DNA of 5,073 nucleotides from an uncultured Verrucomicrobiales bacterium. GTDB lineage: Bacteria; Verrucomicrobiota; Verrucomicrobiia; Verrucomicrobiales; Akkermansiaceae. The stretch spans positions 1 to 5,073 of the forward strand of contig CALCHQ010000029.1 in NCBI GenBank assembly GCA_937901085.1, written 5' to 3'. A program made the position numbers and the translations under genes. Shown piece after piece: positions 1-5,073 of this stretch (its first letter is position 1; every line of letters starts with the position of its first letter). Below the pieces are notes generated by a model. The model was not told where the DNA came from and searched no databases. It was given only the letters and a program-made list of their open reading frames with translations.

Positions 1-2
1 TT

Positions 3-26
3 ACAGCGCAGCTTGAAAACGGATGA
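3..26 (+). CDS. Possible 3' end of an upstream gene overlapping terS
   Basis: An open frame enters from the left edge and reads T-A-Q-L-E-N-G before a TGA at 24-26. That stop overlaps the ATG of the small terminase gene as ATGA, the arrangement typical of translationally coupled genes in phage operons. Only eight codons are visible, so the frame could be open by chance and no function can be assigned. Of the other two frames, one is closed by TGA at 14-16 and the other runs to a TGA at 64-66 deep inside terS, which is less natural. Confidence 0.22.
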   Translation, partial: TAQLENG

Positions 27-451
27 CAGAACAGCAGAAAAAATTTTGCCGGTTGATAGCGGTTGAGGGCATGAGCGCGACCGCGGCTTATGCGTCACTC
101 TCTGAGTGCAAGACGAATAGCGCTGCAACCATGGCCAGCAAATGGCTGAAACGGGTTGAGATAGCCGAGGAAATTAACCGTCTCTCAACCGAGAGGCAAA
201 AGCGCAAGGACCGAGAGCTGGAGCGCGAACATACAGCACGCTCCATAGCGCGGGTATGGAGCAAGGTTGAGCGCATGGAGCGGCTACAGAGTTGGGCTGA
301 GGAGGCAGCCGGAGAAGGGCGCTTTGCTGACAGCATACGGGCCGTGGCGGAGCTCAATAAAATGGATGGAGCTTATGAGCCGGAGCGCGTGCAGGTGGGC
401 GTGCAGGGCACGTTTGCCGCGGTGATGGAGGAAATCATGGGGCAAAGCTAA
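23..451 (+). CDS. terS: Phage terminase small subunit (Terminase_2-like)
   Basis: The 142-residue product is predicted to be the DNA-recognition subunit of the packaging motor, binding the phage pac or cos site and handing DNA to the large subunit. The N-terminus (residues about 2-54) has the classic small-terminase pattern: T-x-x-Q-x-x-F-C near the start, G-M-S-A-T-A-A-Y, a variable turn, then A-S-K-W-L-K-R-V-E-I-A-E-E-I-N-R-L. This is the helix-turn-helix region of the family. Residues 55-72 are highly charged and helical, likely for oligomerisation. Residues about 80-120 end in A-E-L-N-K-M-D-G-A-Y-x-P-E, a common C-terminal segment that may contact TerL or the portal. The start is well fixed, since an in-frame TGA lies at 14-16 and no other start codon follows it before base 23. 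No clear Shine-Dalgarno precedes it, so coupling to an upstream gene is plausible. Its place directly before terL supports the call. Confidence 0.88.
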   Translation: MTEQQKKFCRLIAVEGMSATAAYASLSECKTNSAATMASKWLKRVEIAEEINRLSTERQKRKDRELEREHTARSIARVWSKVERMERLQSWAEEAAGEGRFADSIRAVAELNKMDGAYEPERVQVGVQGTFAAVMEEIMGQS

Positions 452-470
452 ATATCCCGTTCGTGATATT
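451..470. repeat. Small inverted repeat in the terS-terL gap
   Basis: AATATC at 451-456 is matched by GATATT at 465-470, giving a 6-bp stem with an 8-base loop that begins on the last base of the terS stop codon. It is AT-rich, has no following T-run and does not look like an intrinsic terminator. It could be a weak mRNA hairpin, a protein-binding half-site pair, or chance. Confidence 0.3.
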
Positions 471-481
471 GCCGTGAGGAT

Positions 482-499
482 GGGAGGCGGGTAGGATGG
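482..499 (+). promoter_or_regulatory. Ribosome binding site region of terL
   Basis: The purine-rich stretch before the terL ATG contains GGGAGG at 482-487, which is rather far away, and AGGA at 493-496, seven bases from the start codon and the better candidate. An in-frame TAG at 492-494 rules out longer forms of terL. The ATG at 496-498 is out of frame with terL. The site therefore supports base 504 as the start. Confidence 0.45.
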
Positions 500-503
500 T
501 GGC

Positions 504-2171
504 ATGACAACCACGGCAGAGGGCTTAACATTAACCTCGGCGCAGCATAGAGTGCTGGGCAGGCTGCTGGGTGACCAGAGGTGGCGGCTTGAGCACTTGT
601 ATTGGATTACGGATAAGGACGGGCGCATGCGCAGGTTCAGCATGAACTGGGCACAGCGTGAGCTGCACGAGGGAGCGCACACGCGCAACAACATACTCAA
701 GGTGCGCCAGCTGGGTATTTCCACCTACATGGCGGTGCTGATACTTGATAGTTCCTTGTTCACCAGAAACCACATGAGCGCCATTGTGGACCGAACGCTT
801 CCTGATGCTGAGGAGAAAATGGCGAAGATTCGTTTCGCGTGGGAGAACTTGGACTATTTGCCCGAAGATGCAAGCGCCCTTGACAGGGAGCTTGCGCAGA
901 TTGGAGGGATGATCAAGGCTTTCCATGCTCCACCCAAGGAAGATGGGACGCCAGGGGCGTGTCCTGTTGGTGCTAAAAAGGCTGTGTTTGTAAATGGGAG
1001 CAAAATACGCATCGGCACGACGTTGCGCGGTGGTACGTTGCAGTTGCTGCATGTGAGCGAGTTGGGCAGCATCAGCAAGAACGACCCTCAGAGAGCACAA
1101 GAAATCATCACCGGCACCATGGAAGGTGTCGGCAAGGGGTGCAAAGTTTACTTTGAAAGCACCCACGAGGGTGGCAAGAGCGGAGTGAACTACGAGCAGG
1201 TGATGGCTGCGATGAGCCGCATCGGGCATGAGCTGACTCCGCTGGATTTCAAGTTCTTTTTCTTTCCATGGTACAAGCATCCCGATTACACGCTCGAAGG
1301 AAGCAAGACGATGCCGACGCAGGAGCTGGCAAGCTATTTTCGCAAAATGGAGGGGGAGCTGGGTATTGTGCTCACGCAGGAGCAGAGAGCGTGGTACGCA
1401 GCCAAGGAGAGGTCGCTGCGAGGCTTCATGCGTCAGGAGTACCCTACCACGCCGGACGAAGCGCTCAACCCCATCATGGAGGGGACGATTTTTGCGGGTA
1501 GACTCATGGAGCTAATGGAGAGAGGACACCTGAAGGCGCGCTATGAGCACATGGCCCACAGGCCTGTGTACACCACATGGGACCTTGGCATTAACGATTT
1601 CATGAGCATTTGGTGGCTACAGCCAGATGGCCATGGTAAATGGCTGGTGCTGGACAACTACACAGCCAACAGGTTGCCGGTGGAGCACTACATCGACGTG
1701 CTGCGTGAAAAGGACGTGATTTACGGGCGCTGCGCAGGTGTTGTGCTGCCGCATGACGGCACGCGGCATGATATGCACCTGGACACGTGGGATATGGCGT
1801 TCCGGCGGGCAGGTTACCGCACCATAGGAGTGCCGAGGACGCAGAACAAATGGCAGAGCATTGAAAACACGCGCGAGCTGCTGCGCAGCTGCATTTTCCA
1901 TGAGCGGTGCAGCGAGGCGACCAACGTGGACGGGACCAGGTACCCGAGCGGGGTCGACGCGCTGAAGGACTACCGCACAAGGCCACCTGGAGCCAATGGT
2001 GTGGAGAGCCGTGAACCGCTGCATGACGTGAGCTCACACGCGAGCGACGCGCTGCGGACCTTTGCCGACGCCTTGGTGCGAGGGCTGGTAGCAGCAGAAA
2101 GCGGGTGGGAGACAGGCCAGCGCGCTAAGCGCCGGAGCCAGAGCAATTATGTATCTAACATGTTAAACTAA
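504..2171 (+). CDS. terL: Phage terminase large subunit (ATPase and nuclease)
   Basis: The 555-residue product is the motor of DNA packaging. It hydrolyses ATP to drive DNA through the portal and cuts the concatemer at the start and end of a headful or unit genome. The ATPase domain (about 45-260) shows a variant Walker A, K66-V-R-Q-L-G-I-S-T74. It then shows N164-G-S-K-I-R-I and R175-G-G-T, a Walker B L-L-H-V-S-E with catalytic glutamate E186, and the coupling motif F-E-S-T at 217-220. A linker follows with Q311-E-Y-P-T-T-P-D-E-A-L. The RNase H-like nuclease domain (about 355-525) has D360-L-G-I-N-D, P416-H-D418-G and S513-D515-A-L-R. These supply the three expected metal-binding aspartates D360, D418 and D515. 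Length is normal and all motifs are intact. It lies 52 bp after terS and 2 bp before the next gene, so the three are probably one operon. Confidence 0.95.
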   Translation: MTTTAEGLTLTSAQHRVLGRLLGDQRWRLEHLYWITDKDGRMRRFSMNWAQRELHEGAHTRNNILKVRQLGISTYMAVLILDSSLFTRNHMSAIVDRTLPDAEEKMAKIRFAWENLDYLPEDASALDRELAQIGGMIKAFHAPPKEDGTPGACPVGAKKAVFVNGSKIRIGTTLRGGTLQLLHVSELGSISKNDPQRAQEIITGTMEGVGKGCKVYFESTHEGGKSGVNYEQVMAAMSRIGHELTPLDFKFFFFPWYKHPDYTLEGSKTMPTQELASYFRKMEGELGIVLTQEQRAWYAAKERSLRGFMRQEYPTTPDEALNPIMEGTIFAGRLMELMERGHLKARYEHMAHRPVYTTWDLGINDFMSIWWLQPDGHGKWLVLDNYTANRLPVEHYIDVLREKDVIYGRCAGVVLPHDGTRHDMHLDTWDMAFRRAGYRTIGVPRTQNKWQSIENTRELLRSCIFHERCSEATNVDGTRYPSGVDALKDYRTRPPGANGVESREPLHDVSSHASDALRTFADALVRGLVAAESGWETGQRAKRRSQSNYVSNMLN

Positions 2172-2190
2172 CTATGAAAAGAATATCATT
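2141..2190. other. AT-rich dip at the terL / tail gene junction
   Basis: Only 12 of these 50 bases are G or C, against about 55-60% in sampled stretches on either side. The dip covers the last nine codons of terL, the 2-bp gap and the first codons of the tail gene, and includes the perfect 10-bp palindrome TAACATGTTA at 2156-2165. No Shine-Dalgarno precedes the ATG at 2174, so an unstructured start region may promote initiation, perhaps with coupling to terL. It could also hide a promoter or operator, but I cannot pick a convincing -35/-10 pair. Confidence 0.45.
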
Positions 2191-4612
2191 CAATGGTGGA
2201 GAATTGAGTCCTGCGCTGACGCTGCGATCGGACTTGGACGCATTTCAGCGCGGGTGTAGTGTGCTGGAGAATTTCGCAGTGAGCGCTACTGGCGGCATAC
2301 GGCGCAGAAGAGGCTTCCGCAAAGTGGCAGACGCCTACGAAGAGGAAAGCAAGCTTGTACCCTTTGTGTACTCGCAAGACGTGACGTACGTGGTAGAGCT
2401 GGCACCGGAGCGCTTGCGTGTGTTTGACACAAAGACGCACGCAGTAGTGGCGCATTTTGAGGGGCTGCACAAGTATGGCTCTCTGAGTCAAGTGACATGG
2501 TTGCAGCTCAACGCGCTGCTATTGCTGGCATCTCCCGATTGGCCGCTGATGGTGCTGCGGCTGGATGATAACTATGCGTTCACCTTTGAGCGATACGAAT
2601 ACACTACCCCACCGTGGGAAACCGTAGACCTGAGAGACACGCCGGTGACGTTGCACCCCCTAGGGCGCGGCACCTTCCGAGTAGAGGGAGCTGGGACGCT
2701 GAAAACCGGCGACATGTTGCGCGTAAGTCGGTACACCGACCGCCAGGAGGCCAGCGCTGCCGCAGCGGAGCTGCTCGATACGGAGACTCCTACCCTGCTG
2801 GTAGAGCCGGAGTACAGCGAGGAACCGCTGAAAGCCGGTGCGAATTTGTACATTCCGGGGCGAGTCATAGCAGTGAGAGGCAAGCCGCAGAGGGAATACT
2901 ATGTGTGCGTGCGCGCCAGCGGAGACTGGACGGGTAGCAGGGACCTGGTAGCAGGGTTGACCAGCCCGGCAAACTACGGCGAGGATTTTGCGCTGTCTAC
3001 AGACGCGAGCGAGTTTGAAGGCGTCGCGCCCATATATGGACTCACAAAGGAAATGACTCTAAAAAGAGGTGACAAGATTGCGATAGAAACCGGGTACTGG
3101 GAATACTGGACCTGCATTCAGTCTTACGAGGGGCTGAATGATTCCAAGTTTGAGCTGCACCCGAAACATTTTGTGCGCGGCATGATGGTGGGCAAGGCCC
3201 TATCCTGCAAGGGGACGTGGAAGTTCCACTGCAGTGGAACGTGGTACGGTAGTTACGAAATACGAAAAAGCGAGGGCGAGGGCAAGGTGAGCGACGCGTG
3301 GTCTGTGTTGGGGGAATCTTACTCACCCATCGGAGGTGCGGCGAACAACATCATCACCGGCGATGAAGCAGATGAGTGCATGTTGGGGCTGTTTATGACC
3401 CGCAGCCGTGTTGAGGGGACCACGCCAAAGGTAGGTTTCCCGCTTGATACCTGCGGAAATGCTCTGGTTGTACCGCCCTATAAGCAGGACATCATCCTGC
3501 GCCAGGAAGCTGGCGGGATAGCTCGCGCAAACATGCCATGGCTGTTTACTGAGAACCTGACTATAGAAAGCGAAGACTGGAGCCGCTCTGCTTTCAACGA
3601 GGACTATGGGTACCCGGGGCTCGTCGCGCTGCATGAAGGCCGCCTGGTGTTGGCCGCTACAAAGCATCAGCCGCAGACGTTGTGGTTTAGCCAGACCGAT
3701 GATTTGAATAACTTTGCGTTAACAGACGAGGACACAGGTGCGCTGCTGCTGACCATGCAGACAGAGACACAGAGCGCGATTTGTTGGTTGGCCAGTCACT
3801 CTAACGCTCTCATGGTCGGGACCATGGACGCGGAGTGGACCATCACCGGAGGGAATAATAATGCCTTCACCGCGACCAGTGCAACGTGCCGCAACTACGG
3901 TTATCGAGGAAGCGCACCTGTGCCAGCATTGCGTGCGGAAAACAAGGTGTTGTATTGCGAGCGAGGGGCAGGGCGAGTACTGGAGTACGGTTACAAAGAG
4001 GAAGTGCAGGGCTACGTGAGCACGGACACCACAGTATTTGCTGACCACATTGCGCGCGATGGTGGCGGCATCGAGGAAGGCACGCTGCTGCGCAAGCCCG
4101 ATTATGTGGCTGTGTTCCTGCTGCGAGACGGGACGCTGGCGCTCATGACCTACAATTCCATGCACAACGTGAATGCCTGGCACTGCTACTCAACAGCTGG
4201 CCATATTTACAGCGTGTGCGCTATGCCAGACGGACACAACGAGGACAGGCTTTACATTGTGGTTGAGCGTGATGGCGCCGTAAATCTGGAGGTGATGGAC
4301 CAACAGAGCCCGTATGAGGACGAGGGCGGGAGAGACTACATTAGCTGTGTGGAGACAACTGCGCTGTGTACTGCTGAGACAAACGATCGGCGTAGGCTGG
4401 TGGGAGGCTTCCAGGCTTATTTCGCAACACCTACACCGGCAGCACACGTCAAAGTGAGCATGGGCTCTGAGTACCGGCCAATAGCTCACAATGGGCGGCT
4501 CTCGCCGGGCTGGGTGACGTTGGTGGCTGCGAGCAACTGGGAGGACCTGCCACACCTGGGCATCATGGTGAGAGGAAATGCCGCCTGCGAGATTCTCGCT
4601 GCGCAGGTTTAA
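2174..4612 (+). CDS. Podovirus-type tail nozzle / tail tubular protein B-like
   Basis: The 812-residue product is close in length to T7 gp12 (about 794), the nozzle at the tip of the short tail. Its N-terminus (5-47) carries the family signature S-F-N-G-G-E-L-S-P, then R-S-D-L, L-E-N-F and G-G-I-R-R-R-R-G. A segment ending E-R-L-R-V-F-D (79-85) follows, recalling the equivalent stretch of gp12. The middle (about 230-440) looks like beta-rich insert domains with two S-G-x-W-x-G-S motifs at 249-255 and 354-360. The C-terminal half (about 455-710) has the repetitive beta-strand, probably propeller-like, pattern of this phage family: G-Y-P-G-L-V-A-L-H-E-G-R-L-V-L-A, L-W-F-S-Q, L-M-V-G-T and V-L-Y-C-E-R. 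There is no signal peptide or membrane segment. The start is fixed by the signature beginning at residue 4. Other possible names are generic tail or head-tail stabilisation protein. The structural class is fairly secure, but the exact role is inferred. Confidence 0.72.
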   Translation: MKRISFNGGELSPALTLRSDLDAFQRGCSVLENFAVSATGGIRRRRGFRKVADAYEEESKLVPFVYSQDVTYVVELAPERLRVFDTKTHAVVAHFEGLHKYGSLSQVTWLQLNALLLLASPDWPLMVLRLDDNYAFTFERYEYTTPPWETVDLRDTPVTLHPLGRGTFRVEGAGTLKTGDMLRVSRYTDRQEASAAAAELLDTETPTLLVEPEYSEEPLKAGANLYIPGRVIAVRGKPQREYYVCVRASGDWTGSRDLVAGLTSPANYGEDFALSTDASEFEGVAPIYGLTKEMTLKRGDKIAIETGYWEYWTCIQSYEGLNDSKFELHPKHFVRGMMVGKALSCKGTWKFHCSGTWYGSYEIRKSEGEGKVSDAWSVLGESYSPIGGAANNIITGDEADECMLGLFMTRSRVEGTTPKVGFPLDTCGNALVVPPYKQDIILRQEAGGIARANMPWLFTENLTIESEDWSRSAFNEDYGYPGLVALHEGRLVLAATKHQPQTLWFSQTDDLNNFALTDEDTGALLLTMQTETQSAICWLASHSNALMVGTMDAEWTITGGNNNAFTATSATCRNYGYRGSAPVPALRAENKVLYCERGAGRVLEYGYKEEVQGYVSTDTTVFADHIARDGGGIEEGTLLRKPDYVAVFLLRDGTLALMTYNSMHNVNAWHCYSTAGHIYSVCAMPDGHNEDRLYIVVERDGAVNLEVMDQQSPYEDEGGRDYISCVETTALCTAETNDRRRLVGGFQAYFATPTPAAHVKVSMGSEYRPIAHNGRLSPGWVTLVAASNWEDLPHLGIMVRGNAACEILAAQV
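3223..3240. repeat. Perfect 18-bp palindrome inside the tail gene
   Basis: GTTCCACTGCAGTGGAAC equals its own reverse complement without a mismatch. It sits in coding sequence for residues around K350-T356 of the tail protein. GTGGAA occurs at 3217-3222 and again at 3234-3239 with TTCCAC between them at 3224-3229, so two overlapping hairpins are possible. It may be a by-product of the repeated G-T-W protein motif, or it may be a site for a dimeric protein or a cruciform. Confidence 0.6.
4584..4607 (+). terminator. Candidate weak terminator at the 3' end of the tail gene
   Basis: CCTGCG at 4584-4589 pairs with CGCAGG at 4602-4607, a 6-bp GC-rich stem extendable by one G-T pair with a 12-base loop. 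It is followed by TTT at 4608-4610 and then AA. A competing hairpin, GCGAG/CTCGC at 4587-4599, lies inside it. The U-tract is only three bases and the hairpin is in coding sequence, so efficiency would be low. It is the only terminator-like structure I noticed near the convergent gene ends. Confidence 0.2.
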
Positions 4613-5073
4613 GCACTGGGAAGTATTTGCCAGTACGCCTCGGCCTGTGCTGGTGTAGCTGCGGCTCGGTAATGCACAAACAGCATGTCGGAGCCGCGGC
4701 TATGTCCCATGTTTACCTTGAGAGCATCCGCGTTTTTGTACTTGGCCAGATAGTAGGTGGCGTAGGAATGGCGCGCAGCATCTTGGCGGCCGGCCACTCC
4801 AGCAGCAGCACGAGCCGCTTGGTATTTGCGCTTCCAGTTTGCCGGGCAGATTCTATCATCTTGAGCGCGAGACGGAGCTGTAGCCAACCAAGCGGCCAGC
4901 GTCGGTTCTACCTCCACATTGCGCACCTGTCCTGTTTTAGCCACGGCAGGCGTAATGTGAATAAAGCCATCGCGCACCGCACCCCACGTCAATCTGGTTA
5001 ATTCTTGCGGACGCACTCCAGCAAAGAGAAGTATAGCGAACGGCACCTTGCAGTCAGCCGGTACTGTGTCCAT
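4609..5073 (-). CDS. int: Tyrosine recombinase / phage integrase, C-terminal catalytic part (N-terminus outside window)
   Basis: The visible 154 residues are the catalytic domain of a tyrosine site-specific recombinase, which integrates or excises phage DNA through a covalent 3'-phosphotyrosine intermediate. Counting from the Met at the window edge, box I is F-A-G-V-R21-P-Q-E-L with the first catalytic arginine. K46 (A-K-T-G) is the likely beta-hairpin lysine. Box II is D98-A-A-R101-H-S-Y-A-T, where D98 stands at the usual histidine position. M-G-H124-S gives the later His/Trp position, and V-H-Y135-R gives the nucleophilic tyrosine, 34 residues after R101. The frame is open to the edge, and integrases are usually 300-400 residues, so that Met is almost certainly internal and the core-binding domain lies beyond base 5073. 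The gene runs opposite to the packaging genes, and its TAA (4609-4611) overlaps the tail gene stop. The reading as an active phage integrase rather than a Xer-type housekeeping enzyme rests on context. Confidence 0.9.
   Translation of the reverse strand: MDTVPADCKVPFAILLFAGVRPQELTRLTWGAVRDGFIHITPAVAKTGQVRNVEVEPTLAAWLATAPSRAQDDRICPANWKRKYQAARAAAGVAGRQDAARHSYATYYLAKYKNADALKVNMGHSRGSDMLFVHYRAAATPAQAEAYWQILPSA

Noticed and set aside
38..47. A6T4 run near the start of terS as a possible frameshift site
   Set aside because: The reading-frame phase does not match a -1 slippery heptamer, and the alternative frame stops at 64-66, giving no sensible product.
531..1280. Long open frame on the reverse strand inside terL (249 codons)
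   Set aside because: It is an antisense shadow of a strongly supported terL. Its translation has no recognisable motif and a composition typical of antisense frames.
3030..3039. CCATATATGG palindrome in the tail gene as an operator
   Set aside because: It is a single 10-bp palindrome in the middle of coding sequence, far from any gene start, with no second copy noticed.
3719..4183. Open frame on the reverse strand inside the tail gene (154 codons)
   Set aside because: It is antisense to a continuous, family-consistent tail protein and has no domain pattern of its own.
4788..4795. GGCCGGCC palindrome inside the integrase gene
   Set aside because: Eight-base GC palindromes are expected at this base composition; no flanking repeat or other sign of function is seen.
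4627..5001. Open frame on the + strand opposite the integrase (124 codons)
   Set aside because: The reverse strand carries a complete set of catalytic motifs for a tyrosine recombinase; the + frame shows none and looks like a shadow.
1..5073. CRISPR array, tRNA or attachment site
   Set aside because: No regularly spaced repeats, no cloverleaf-like sequence and no long direct repeats were seen on either strand. An attachment site is more likely beyond the right edge, on the 5' side of the integrase.

Overview
The window is a block of temperate tailed-phage (prophage) genes. Three genes read left to right: a small terminase subunit, a large terminase subunit, and an 812-residue tail protein resembling the podovirus nozzle / tail tubular protein B family. 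A tyrosine recombinase (integrase) converges on them from the right edge and is cut off by it. I see no RNA genes, CRISPR array, insertion sequence or host metabolic genes.

Host and origin: sampled stretches are about 55-60% G+C (for example 35/60 at 1021-1080 and 34/60 at 3301-3360). All four genes end in TAA, and strong Shine-Dalgarno sequences are scarce. The integrase wording around its box II arginine and its C-terminal HYR...A-YW-I-P pattern resembles integrases I associate with Verrucomicrobiota and related phyla (Akkermansia-like hosts would fit). That assignment is inference from remembered family wording, not from a search.

Layout: bases 3-26 may hold the last codons of an upstream gene overlapping the terS start by ATGA. 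Bases 23-451 are terS. Bases 452-503 are a short gap with a small inverted repeat and a weak ribosome binding site. Bases 504-2171 are terL. After only 2 bp and an AT-rich dip, bases 2174-4612 are the nozzle-like tail gene. Its stop codon overlaps the stop codon of the reverse-strand integrase (4609-5073), so the convergent genes have no intergenic space.

How they work together: TerS recognises the phage genome and feeds it to TerL, whose ATPase pumps DNA into the prohead through the portal and whose nuclease cuts it. The nozzle-like protein would form the distal tail tube on filled heads. The integrase would insert the genome into, or excise it from, the host chromosome. The portal, head proteins, lysis genes and repressor are not in this window. 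The most unusual points are the missing portal between terL and the tail gene, the integrase abutting the tail gene tail-to-tail, an 18-bp perfect palindrome inside the tail gene, and a sharp AT-rich dip at the terL/tail junction. I do not see clear evidence of a wholly new system.
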